Positions 1-6,004 of a DNA stretch of 8,064 bases are shown here, one piece after another (position 1 is the stretch's first letter; each line of letters begins with the position of its first letter). The stretch spans positions 1 through 8,064 of the forward strand of contig JAICWX010000370.1 of assembly GCA_025934635.1 (NCBI GenBank), read 5' to 3'. This DNA comes from Streptosporangiaceae bacterium (lineage in GTDB: Bacteria > Actinomycetota > Actinomycetes > Streptosporangiales > Streptosporangiaceae). Position numbers and translations under genes: made by a program. The notes beneath the pieces are model-generated. The model made no database searches, had not been told where the DNA came from, and was given only the letters and a program-made list of their open reading frames with translations.

Positions 1-1339
1 AGACGACGTTCGGCACGTACCCCTCACGTTCGGTGTCGTCCGGGTCGAGCAGGCCCTCCGGCAGGTCGGCGATGACCCGCTCGGGCTGGTCGAGGTCGAG
101 CAGCATGGCGCCGACGGCGTACCGCCGCATCGGGCCGACGCCGTGGGTGAGCACCAGCCAGCCCGCCTCGGTCTCGATCGGCGACCCGCAGTTGCCGACC
201 TGCAGCATCTCCCACGGCGCGGACGGTTCCTGCAGGACTGCTGACCGGTCCCACGCGTAACCGTCGGCCGAGCTGGCGAGGCTGGTGCTCTCGCCGTCGG
301 AGCGGCACAGGGCGAGGTGCTGCCCGTTCACCTTGCGCGGGAACAGCGCCATGCCCTTGTTGCGGGCGGCCGGCCCGGCCAGCCGGTGAGCGCGGAACAC
401 CCGCAGGTCCGGGCTGGTGAGCAGGCGCGGGGCGATCCGCTGCCCGTCATAGGCCGTGTAGGTGGCACGGTACTCGACGGTCCCGTCATCGCGGGTGAAC
501 CGGGTGAACCGCGCGTCTTCCATGCCATTGCTCTCCTCGTCAGCGGACGGCAACAGGACCCGCTGCCCGAGGTCGGCGTCGCGGGCAAAGGAGGCCTCGT
601 AAGCAGACGACACGACCTTGCGCAGCAGGTCGGCGGTAGCGGCGGAACCCGTCCGGCTCAGCAGATCCCGGTGCGCTTCGGCTAGCGCCTGCTCGAGGTC
701 AGCGCCCTCGAACTCGGCGGGAAGGGCGCGCAAGACGGCCTTGGCGAGCTCATCGAGATGACCCTGGTCAGCGAGGACGGCATGCAGGTGTGCCCGGTGC
801 CACCTAGCCGGCGTGGTTTCCGCTGTGGAGGCCGGCAGGAGCCGTGGCTCGAAGGTCCACTGCGCGCCAGGGCCGACGACAGCCGAGCAGAAGCCGATCG
901 AGGAGATGTGACCTTCACCAATGCCCCGCAGGCTGAGTGCCATCCGGGCCTGGCCAGCGCCCAGCCCCCCTTGGTCGGGGCCCAGCACTGCGCTCGGGTT
1001 GCACAGGGCCGCGCCCTCCGTCGCGTACTCCGCGGTGAAGGTCGCTCCCAGCAGCAGCGTGCGCGCCGCCGTTAGCTCAAGCGCCCCCTCGACATTCGCG
1101 GAGACGATCGAGGCATGCCGTTGCAGGAGCGCCTGATAGTGGTGATGCCGACCGCCGAAGTCATGCAGCAGGGCTGCAGCCAGCCGCTCGACTTCGTCGT
1201 CGGCCAGGCTCATCACCCGGCCGACGACCTGGCTGGCCCGCGAACGGGTGCCATGCAGCTCCTCGCCAGGAAGGAACAGCCGGGCGATGACGCGGGCCGG
1301 ATCGGGTCGCAGCTCGGCCTCAATGCGGTGCGCGATCAC
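1..1339 (-). CDS. GH130-family glycosidase/phosphorylase, C-terminus outside window
   Basis: 446 residues are visible and the frame is open to the left edge. The GH130 family contains beta-mannoside phosphorylases and beta-mannosidases with a five-bladed propeller fold. Family hallmarks are EDAR near residues 274-277 (the Asp is the expected general acid), NKGMALFPRKVNG from about residue 327, GNCGSPIETEAGWLVLTHG followed by VGPMRRYAVGA, and EREGYVPNVV at 437-446. Family members I recall are about 490 residues, so roughly 45 C-terminal residues are missing. I chose the GTG start at 1339 because it overlaps the upstream TGA by 4 bp (GTGA) and gives the usual N-terminal sequence with RPDPARVIARLFLPGEE. 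It is the last visible gene of a glycosyltransferase/toroid/GH130 operon and is probably cytoplasmic, since no signal peptide is visible. Whether it is a phosphorylase or a hydrolase, and its sugar linkage, cannot be decided from the sequence. Confidence 0.9.
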   Translation of the reverse strand, partial: MIAHRIEAELRPDPARVIARLFLPGEELHGTRSRASQVVGRVMSLADDEVERLAAALLHDFGGRHHHYQALLQRHASIVSANVEGALELTAARTLLLGATFTAEYATEGAALCNPSAVLGPDQGGLGAGQARMALSLRGIGEGHISSIGFCSAVVGPGAQWTFEPRLLPASTAETTPARWHRAHLHAVLADQGHLDELAKAVLRALPAEFEGADLEQALAEAHRDLLSRTGSAATADLLRKVVSSAYEASFARDADLGQRVLLPSADEESNGMEDARFTRFTRDDGTVEYRATYTAYDGQRIAPRLLTSPDLRVFRAHRLAGPAARNKGMALFPRKVNGQHLALCRSDGESTSLASSADGYAWDRSAVLQEPSAPWEMLQVGNCGSPIETEAGWLVLTHGVGPMRRYAVGAMLLDLDQPERVIADLPEGLLDPDDTEREGYVPNVV

Positions 1340-2376
1340 TCGAGCTCGCCGATCCGGAATGCCTGCTGCGCCGTCGCGAGCAGGGCCAGGGTCGACTCGG
1401 CGCCCTGGTTCAGATTGCGGCCGTGGCGTTCCAGGCCGTCGTAGCCGCCTCCGGTACGCGGGTCAAACATCGGCGTGTCGCTGTCGTTGTCACCGAGGAA
1501 CCAGTCCCACGCTAGGCGGACGCCCGCCAGCCACCATGACTGCTGGGTGATCCGGAACGCGCTTGCGCAGGCGTCAGCGAGCGCGGCTACCTCTATGGGT
1601 TGCTGGTCGTAGCCGGGGCCGGCGTCGCCGCGGCCGCGGCCGCCCACCGGGGTCACGGACAGGTGGCCATCGCGGGTCTCGGTGCGCAGCAGGAACTCAA
1701 GCAGGCTCAGGCCGCGGCTAAGGGCCGGCTCATCGGCAAGGGCGTCACCCGCGACGATCAGCGCCTCAGCAATCGAGGCGTTCCCGTAACTCAGGCGCTC
1801 CTCTGGCCAGGGCCACCGGGGATCGTCGTCGGTCGGCTCGCCGATCGCGGCCAGCACGTCCGTGAGCAGCTGCCTGGCAGCTATTTCGTCCGGTCGTGCC
1901 CTGAGCAGTTCAGCAGCGCCCAGCGCGGCAAACGCCATCGGCCGGACGTACGGGGACCGGCACTGGGCCGCCAGGCGGAACCCGGCAAGCGCCCGGGCTC
2001 GCATCCCCGGCGTCTGCGCACTAGTAGCCGCGACACCCAGGCCCCATAGCGCCCTTCCCCACCAGTCGCCTACCGCGGCCTCGTCGCGCCACTGCCCGTC
2101 GACGGCCATCCTGTTGTGGCAGGCCCCCGTGGGATCGAGCGCGTCGAGGACAAAGGCGAGGTAACAGCGGGCCAGACGGCGGCCCCGTCCGGGCTCCGGC
2201 GCGCGGCACGCGACGACCAGCCCGCGGGCAGCATCGTCAACGCAGTAGCCGTGCTCGCGCCTGGGGACTGTGAGAAGGGCGTGCTCGAAGAGCCCGCGGT
2301 CGTCAGTGAGCCGTTCGAGGTGATCGAACACCGGCTGGTGAACGCTGCCCGCGGGAATCATGCTGCCCTCGCTCAC
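1336..2376 (-). CDS. Conserved (alpha/alpha)-toroid-like carbohydrate protein
   Basis: 346 residues with no signal peptide or membrane segment. The sequence is rich in amphipathic helices with conserved aromatic/acidic turns: EHGYCVDDAARGL (about 43-53), HNRMAVDGQWRDE then DWWGRALWGLG (87-114), WPWPEERLSYGNA (168-180), GYDQQPIEVAALADA (225-239) and FDPRTGGGYDGLER then NLNQGAESTLALL (304-333). This pattern resembles (alpha/alpha)6-barrel sugar enzymes such as the AGE-epimerase and GH-toroid folds, but I cannot name an activity. It is coupled to the GH130 gene by a 4-bp overlap, so the two probably act on the same mannoside-like glycan. The GTG at 2376 lies inside the IS flanking repeat. A second start, ATG at 2361, has GAGGG four bases upstream and would remove five residues. 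An IS110 element sits immediately 5', separating the gene from its operon promoter and the glycosyltransferase gene; the frame is undamaged. Confidence 0.8.
   Translation of the reverse strand: MSEGSMIPAGSVHQPVFDHLERLTDDRGLFEHALLTVPRREHGYCVDDAARGLVVACRAPEPGRGRRLARCYLAFVLDALDPTGACHNRMAVDGQWRDEAAVGDWWGRALWGLGVAATSAQTPGMRARALAGFRLAAQCRSPYVRPMAFAALGAAELLRARPDEIAARQLLTDVLAAIGEPTDDDPRWPWPEERLSYGNASIAEALIVAGDALADEPALSRGLSLLEFLLRTETRDGHLSVTPVGGRGRGDAGPGYDQQPIEVAALADACASAFRITQQSWWLAGVRLAWDWFLGDNDSDTPMFDPRTGGGYDGLERHGRNLNQGAESTLALLATAQQAFRIGELE
2372..2376. repeat. Left flanking copy of CTCAC (IS110 core and junction)
   Basis: Left copy of the 5-bp repeat bounding the element. Read on the minus strand it is GTGAG and supplies the GTG start of the toroid gene. 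CT (2372-2373) is the likely recombination core. Confidence 0.75.
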
Positions 2377-2385
2377 TGGTGCACC

Positions 2386-2595
2386 ATCTCTCTAACCGAG
2401 TCACTTGCTTGCCTGCTGGGTGAGAGGGTTCGGGTGCACCCCTGGTCCCCGCCGGGCCATTGCCATCCTCGCTCGACCTTCGAGGTCCAGCGTGAGTTCT
2501 GCGAGGCCCGGCGGCCCAGGACGCCCAGACTGGCTACAGGGCTATGCGCCAGTGAGCGCCGCTCAGTGAGCGACCGGGTGCGGCGTCCCGGGACC
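2386..2595 (+). ncRNA. IS110 bridge RNA (target- and donor-binding loops)
   Basis: Three structures lie in order in the left end. (a) A 5' stem-loop: CTCTC (2388-2392) pairs with GAGAG (2422-2426) and is continued by ACC (2395-2397) with GGT (2419-2421). (b) A target loop closed by GCCGGGCC (2451-2458) with GGCCCGGC (2505-2512). It contains CCTCGCT (2467-2473), an inner hairpin GACCT/AGGTC (2475-2487), and GCGTGAG (2490-2496). (c) A donor loop closed by 2515-2525 with 2582-2592 (10 pairs and one A-C mismatch). It contains ACAGGGC (2536-2542), an inner hairpin GCGC/GCGC (2546-2559), and CAGTGAG (2564-2570). The target guides equal the top strand left of the insertion (2367-2373) and the reverse complement of the right flank (3904-3910). 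The donor guides equal the right end (3895-3901) and the reverse complement of the left end (2372-2378). This is the arrangement known for IS621. The exact RNA ends are inferred. In the donor loop the bases aligned with the CT core do not match on the left-guide side. Confidence 0.85.
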
Positions 2596-2636
2596 ACCGG
2601 GTGTCTTCCAGCTGATGCAACAGCGAGAGGACAACC

Positions 2637-3878
2637 ATGAGTATCGACCAGAGTGCCGCCGCGCCGCGAGTCACGGCGGGAGTTGACTGGGCCAAGGACG
2701 ACCATGCCATCTGCGTGGCCGGGGACCAGGGCGAGGTCCTGGAGCGGTTCACCGTCCGCCACGACGCGGCCGGGCTGAGGCAGATGGCCGCCCGGCTGCT
2801 GCACGCCGGCGCAGCCCAGGTCGGCATCGAGCGCGGCGACGGGCCGGTCGTCGACACTCTGCTGCAGGCCGGGCTGACCGTGTTCGTGATCCCGCCGGGC
2901 CAGGTCAAGAACCTGCGCAGCCGGTACGGGTCGGCCGGCAGCAAGGACGACCGGTTCGACGCCTACGTGCTGGCCGACACGGTCCGCACCGACGCCCGCC
3001 GGCTGCGGCCCATGGAGACCGACAGCGAGCAGGCCACCGCCCTGCGCTCGACCGTCCGCGCCCGCCGGGACCTGGTCGGCCACCGGGTCGCCGCGGCCAA
3101 CCAGCTGCGCGCCCACCTGCAGATCGCGTTCCCGGCCGCCGCGGCGCTGTTCGCCGACGTTGACTCGGAGATCACCCTGGCGTTCCTGAGCCGCTTCACC
3201 ACCCAGGAGCAGGCGGACTGGCTCTCGCCCCTGCGGCTGGCCGCCTGGCTGAAGTCCGCCGCCTACAGCGGGAAGGCCGACCCCGCCGTCCTGCACGCCC
3301 GGCTGCTCGCCGCTCCCCGCGGCCAGGCCGGCCCGCACGCCAGCGTCCTTGCCGAGACCACCCTCGCCCTGGTCGCCGTCCTGCGGGTCCTGAAAGCCCA
3401 GATCAAGGCCCTGGCCGCCAGTATCGGCACCCAGCTGGCCGCCCACCCCGACGCCGCGGTCTTCACGTCCCTGCCCCGCTCCGGCACCATCCGCGCGGCC
3501 CGGCTGCTCGCCGAGATCGGCGACGCCCGCGGCCTCTTCCCCACCCGCGACTCCCTGACCTGCCTGGCCGGGGTCGCCCCCTCCACCCGGCAGTCGGGCA
3601 AGGTCAAGGCCGTCACGTTCCGGTGGGGAGCCGACAGGCAGCTCCGCGACGCCCTCTGCGACTTCGCCGGAGACTCCCGCCGCGCCAGCCCCTGGGCCGC
3701 CGACCTCTACGACAGGGCCACCGCCCGCGGCTGCGACCACCCGCACGCCGTCCGCATCCTCGCCCGGGCCTGGGCGCACGTCATCTGGCGATGCTGGCAA
3801 GACCACGTCCCCTACGACCCCGCCGCCCACAACAGCCTCCAGACAATCCTCCGCCAGCAACAGCCAATCGCCGCCTGA
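2637..3878 (+). CDS. IS110-family DEDD transposase (bridge-RNA-guided recombinase)
   Basis: 413 residues. The N-terminal RuvC-like domain carries the DEDD tetrad: D17 in VTAGVDWAKDD, E65 in QVGIERGDGP, and D105/D108 in GSKDDRFDAYVLAD. A helical middle part (about 120-270) is followed by the C-terminal Transposase_20 domain, with VFTSLPRSGTIRAARLLAEIG and LAGVAPSTRQSGK. Ser320 of the SG motif (or Ser316) is the candidate nucleophilic serine. The known mechanism is RNA-guided recombination between the element ends and a target; the protein would bind the RNA encoded just upstream. The ATG at 2637 has GAGAGG (2625-2630) six bases upstream. It is the only gene in the element and is convergent with the flanking host operon. 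No frameshift or missing catalytic residue is seen, and the length fits actinobacterial members. Confidence 0.95.
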   Translation: MSIDQSAAAPRVTAGVDWAKDDHAICVAGDQGEVLERFTVRHDAAGLRQMAARLLHAGAAQVGIERGDGPVVDTLLQAGLTVFVIPPGQVKNLRSRYGSAGSKDDRFDAYVLADTVRTDARRLRPMETDSEQATALRSTVRARRDLVGHRVAAANQLRAHLQIAFPAAAALFADVDSEITLAFLSRFTTQEQADWLSPLRLAAWLKSAAYSGKADPAVLHARLLAAPRGQAGPHASVLAETTLALVAVLRVLKAQIKALAASIGTQLAAHPDAAVFTSLPRSGTIRAARLLAEIGDARGLFPTRDSLTCLAGVAPSTRQSGKVKAVTFRWGADRQLRDALCDFAGDSRRASPWAADLYDRATARGCDHPHAVRILARAWAHVIWRCWQDHVPYDPAAHNSLQTILRQQQPIAA

Positions 3879-3889
3879 CGACGAAGGGG

Positions 3890-3895
3890 TTGACA
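3890..3895 (+). promoter_or_regulatory. TTGACA -35 box in the IS right end
   Basis: A perfect TTGACA lies 8 bp inside the right boundary, just after the transposase stop. In a circular right-end/left-end junction it would sit upstream of the left end, about 17-18 bp before GCACCAT (2381-2387). That is a poor -10, so the promoter is only half convincing. Junction promoters driving the bridge RNA are known in IS110 elements. In the inserted form no -10 follows in the host DNA. Confidence 0.5.
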
Positions 3896-3903
3896 CAGGG
3901 CAA

Positions 3904-3908
3904 CTCAC
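3904..3908. repeat. Right flanking copy of CTCAC (IS110 core and junction)
   Basis: Right copy of the 5-bp repeat. On the minus strand it is GTGAG and contains the TGA stop of the glycosyltransferase (3907-3905), so that gene keeps its native end after the insertion. Confidence 0.75.
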
Positions 3909-5035
3909 GCGGCCACCCTGGCCCTGATCAGCTCTCGGGCCAGGTCACGGTACTGGTCAGCGACGGTCGGCCACATCAGTTGGGGCGCTGTCGCGGTGGC
4001 CGCGGCGGCCATCCTCGTCATCACGTCCCGGCGCGTGGCCAGCGAGCGAAGCGCGGTAGCGATCGCGGCCGGGTCGCGGTGCGGCACGAGCACGCCCGCT
4101 CCCCCAGCGAGCAGCTCTACGGCGTGCGGGAACTGCGTCGCTACCACCGGCTTGCCGGCGGCCACCGCCTCGATGAGCACTCCCGAGGTGACCTGCTCGG
4201 CCGAGTCGTAGGGCAGCAGCACCACGTCGGCGGAGCGGATGAGGGAGGCCAGCGCGCTGGTGTTCCGGTAGTGACCCTCGAAGGTGACCCAGGGGCCGAG
4301 CTCGCCTTGCCGGACCTGCTCGCGAAGGCGATCACGGTAGGCATCGCCCTCGCGGAGCAGCACCTTGGGGTGCGTCTGGCCTGCGACCACGTAGCGCGGC
4401 AGGGGCTGGAGATCGCGCAGCATCGCCATTGCCTCGATGCCCCACTCGATGCCCTTGCCCGGGCCGAGCAGGCCCCACGTCAAGACGGTGAACTGCCCCG
4501 TTCGGAATGTCGGCTCCGCCATCGTCGTCTCCAGGGCGGGCGCGCCGTGCGCGATGACGGAGACCTTCGTCATGTCGGCGGCGTACCCGGCCGCAAGCCG
4601 TTCGCGCGCAGTCATCGTCATCGTGACGACGGCACCGGCCTTCGCCATCACCGACTCGAGGACCCGGCGCTGGTGTGGCGTCGGGTCGGCCAGCACGGTG
4701 TGCAGGACGACGACGCACGGCACCCGGACCTCGTCGAGCAGATGCAGGATCTCGCTGCCGTCGGCGCCGCCGTAAACGCCGTACTCATGTTGCACGATAG
4801 CGACGTCGCACAGGTTCAGCTGCGCAGCCGCACGGCGGATCGAGGCGGGGTCGCCTGGGATGATCTGCGCGACCACCTCGGCGCCGGATTGCGGTCCGGG
4901 CGCGTCGGCCAGGCGGACAACCCAGCCCTCATCGGTCGTGGAGTGCAGGAGGGCGCTACGCAGGGCGGCGGTGAAAGTAGCCAGTCCGCACTGGGTTGGC
5001 GGGAACGTGCTGACAAAACCGAATCGTGTGGTCAT
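3905..5035 (-). CDS. GT4-type (GT-B) glycosyltransferase
   Basis: 376 residues, GT-B fold, nucleotide-sugar dependent by family. The N-terminal acceptor domain begins FGFVSTFPPTQCGLATF with a glycine-rich loop; HEYGVYGG lies at 83-90 and IAHGAP at 161-166. The donor domain begins near 181 (TVLTWGLLGPGKGIEWGIEA) and carries VVAGQTHPK, FEGHY, and then LPYDSAEQVTSGVLIEAVAA with Glu280 and Glu289. The usual GT4 E-x7-E motif is therefore altered, with E-x8-E spacing. FPHAVELLAGGAGVLV follows. No signal peptide or membrane helix is visible. The ATG is preceded by GGAAGG, ten bases upstream. It is the first gene of the operon with the toroid and GH130 proteins and was originally coupled to the former by a GTGA overlap; an IS110 element now separates them. 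The conserved neighbours suggest a role in making or turning over a mannose-containing glycan, but donor and acceptor are not determined. Confidence 0.9.
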   Translation of the reverse strand: MTTRFGFVSTFPPTQCGLATFTAALRSALLHSTTDEGWVVRLADAPGPQSGAEVVAQIIPGDPASIRRAAAQLNLCDVAIVQHEYGVYGGADGSEILHLLDEVRVPCVVVLHTVLADPTPHQRRVLESVMAKAGAVVTMTMTARERLAAGYAADMTKVSVIAHGAPALETTMAEPTFRTGQFTVLTWGLLGPGKGIEWGIEAMAMLRDLQPLPRYVVAGQTHPKVLLREGDAYRDRLREQVRQGELGPWVTFEGHYRNTSALASLIRSADVVLLPYDSAEQVTSGVLIEAVAAGKPVVATQFPHAVELLAGGAGVLVPHRDPAAIATALRSLATRRDVMTRMAAAATATAPQLMWPTVADQYRDLARELIRARVAA

Positions 5036-5132
5036 AGTTCAGGTGCCTTCCGATCGGACGGCCCCGAGAGAATCGAGGACGAAGCCTCACGCAGTTGATA
5101 GTCCGGCTCGCGGGCAGCGTGTGTGCCCGGCC

Positions 5133-5169
5133 AACCGCAGCGGCACCCCTACGTTCCTGTACGTTCCTG
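5133..5169 (-). promoter_or_regulatory. Tandem 10-bp repeat / possible alternative-sigma promoter
   Basis: CAGGAACGTA occurs twice in tandem on the minus strand (5169-5160 and 5159-5150), 115-135 bp upstream of the glycosyltransferase start. Each copy contains GGAAC, and the nearer one is followed after 17 bases by GTT (5135-5133). GGAAC-N17-GTT resembles promoters of SigR/SigH-type ECF sigma factors. It could equally be a tandem operator or chance. Confidence 0.25.
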
Positions 5170-5324
5170 ACGCCGGCTGCTGACGGCTGGTATCTATCCA
5201 CTGCGCAGCAGCTGCCGTCCTAGCCAGGCGCTCAAAAGGGGCGCGACCGGCCAATTCTATCCCCGGGACGGCCGGTGACAGCAGCCGGGGTGGAAGGGGC
5301 GGGCCTGGGACCCGGCCTGACCCG

Positions 5325-5558
5325 CGAATCGGCTGCACCCACTCCGAGGCCCACGTCGCCGCCGCGCTCGATCCCCTCGGCGGCCTGCTGGGGACGCGGG
5401 AGTTCCCCGCGACGGCGGCCGGCTACGTCGGCCTGCTGGGCTGGCTCGGTAAGAGGGCCACGAAGCCGGGCAGGCCGCCCTATCCGGCGGGGGAAGGTGA
5501 CGCGGCCTTGCGGGCCGTCTGCAAGTATGCCCTGGCCTGCGCCAACGCGTGGCCGTAG
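5325..5558 (+). pseudogene. Decayed IS110-type transposase N-terminal fragment
   Basis: One frame (78 codons including the TAG stop at 5556-5558) reads RIGCTHSEAHVAAALDPLGG, then LLGTREFPATAAGYVGLLGW. This closely follows the N-terminal RuvC-like domain of many actinobacterial IS110 transposases (pattern GVDTHKDTHVAAxxDxLG, then LGTxxFPATAAGYxxLLxWL), with the catalytic Asp replaced by Cys at 5334-5336. The last 30 or so residues do not fit the family. There is no start codon in a sensible place and no catalytic remainder. It belongs to a different subgroup from the intact transposase at 2637 (VDWAKDD), so it is not a duplicate of it. The frame runs opposite to the neighbouring host genes. 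I read it as a relic of an older insertion in the spacer. The family assignment is from remembered consensus, not an alignment. Confidence 0.6.
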
Positions 5559-5586
5559 CCCGCTTCGCGCGTTCAGCGCGCGGGCT
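5557..5586. terminator. Strong bidirectional hairpin after the transposase relic
   Basis: AGCCCG (5557-5562) pairs with CGGGCT (5581-5586), and CGCGC (5566-5570) with GCGCG (5576-5580), around a GTTCA loop. A three-base bulge sits on the 5' arm. There is no T-tract, as is common for actinobacterial hairpin terminators. It overlaps the stop of the relic. Confidence 0.35.
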
Positions 5587-5787
5587 GGTAACCAGGATCC
5601 TGCCCCGGGGGCCGCCCTCTCGGTATCCCGGGGCGCGGTCGTGCCGGCACCGCCGCTGACCCGGTGCCCTCTCGTGCCCGCGGTTCGGGGCGAGGCGGTG
5701 AGCTTGCCCGGGCGCCGGTCCCGTTCCGGGGCGCCGGAGTGGTTTTCTCGTCCCCGGACCGTAGCCGCAGCCCCCAGTTACCTTGAC

Positions 5788-5824
5788 ACCGAGTTGAACC
5801 CCCATGAAACCGAGTTGAACCCCC
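5788..5824. repeat. Two 16-bp direct repeats, 21-bp period
   Basis: ACCGAGTTGAACCCCC is present at 5788-5803 and again at 5809-5824, separated by ATGAA. The sequence is less GC-rich than its surroundings. Its function is unknown: it may be a binding site pair or the end of a vanished mobile element. Confidence 0.7.
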
Positions 5825-5942
5825 GCGAGGCAGCCCTGCCGTCATGCTGCCGGCCGGCGACGGTGGCGATCATGGCCTCCCGGGATACAGGCACGGGTGG
5901 CTATCGGGCGTTGCCAGGTGCCTGCGAGCGCCCGCGGCGCAT

Positions 5943-5966
5943 GCGGCCCGCCACGCTCCGGGCCGC
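5943..5966 (-). terminator. Hairpin downstream of the WD40 gene
   Basis: GCGGCCCG (5943-5950) pairs perfectly with CGGGCCGC (5959-5966) around an 8-base loop. It begins about 38 bases past the WD40 stop in the transcribed direction. No T-run follows, so it is a candidate actinobacterial-style terminator only. Confidence 0.4.
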
Positions 5967-6004
5967 TATCTTCCCGCGCGGGCACTGGCCAGAAGGGGCA
6001 TGTG

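Larger units (their letters stand above)
2372..3903 (+). mobile_element. Complete IS110-family insertion sequence (1532 bp)
   Basis: The element carries one plus-strand transposase gene, a long 5' noncoding end (about 265 bp) and a very short 3' end (about 25 bp). This is the layout of the IS110 subgroup, which has no long terminal inverted repeats. The sequence CTCAC occurs at both boundaries (2372-2376 and 3904-3908). A CT core, as in IS621, would account for the first two bases, with CAC shared by chance or by guide constraint between element and target. Boundaries were set by the host genes: deleting 2372-3903 joins the glycosyltransferase stop to the toroid-gene start through GCGTGAGCGAGG, recreating a GTGA overlap like the one downstream. 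The left end encodes a probable bridge RNA whose guides match this site. The element appears intact and possibly active. Confidence 0.9.
5036..6004. other. Gene-poor spacer between WD40 gene and glycan operon
   Basis: I see no intact gene in these 969 bases. Long open frames here on either strand have arginine/proline-rich, low-complexity translations typical of noncoding high-GC DNA. It holds the upstream region of the glycosyltransferase operon, an IS110-type transposase fragment, a 16-bp direct repeat, and hairpins, each listed separately. Confidence 0.7.

Noticed and set aside
2378..2440. GGTGCACC palindromes at 2378 and 2433 as IS terminal inverted repeats
   Set aside because: Both copies are in the left end and none is in the right end. 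They more likely pair with each other at the base of the RNA's 5' stem-loop.
2373..3908. 511-codon minus-strand frame over the IS as a real protein gene
   Set aside because: It is exactly antisense to a convincing transposase and its translation is Gly/Val/Asp-rich low complexity with no domain. Kept only as a note on operon coupling.
3623..5098. 491-codon plus-strand frame
   Set aside because: Runs out of frame through the transposase end and antisense to the glycosyltransferase; Arg/Gly-rich shadow of high-GC DNA.
5788..5824. tRNA T-arm fragment or attachment site
   Set aside because: The minus strand reads GGTTCAAC like a T-loop, but no acceptor, D or anticodon arms are nearby and the motif is a direct repeat.
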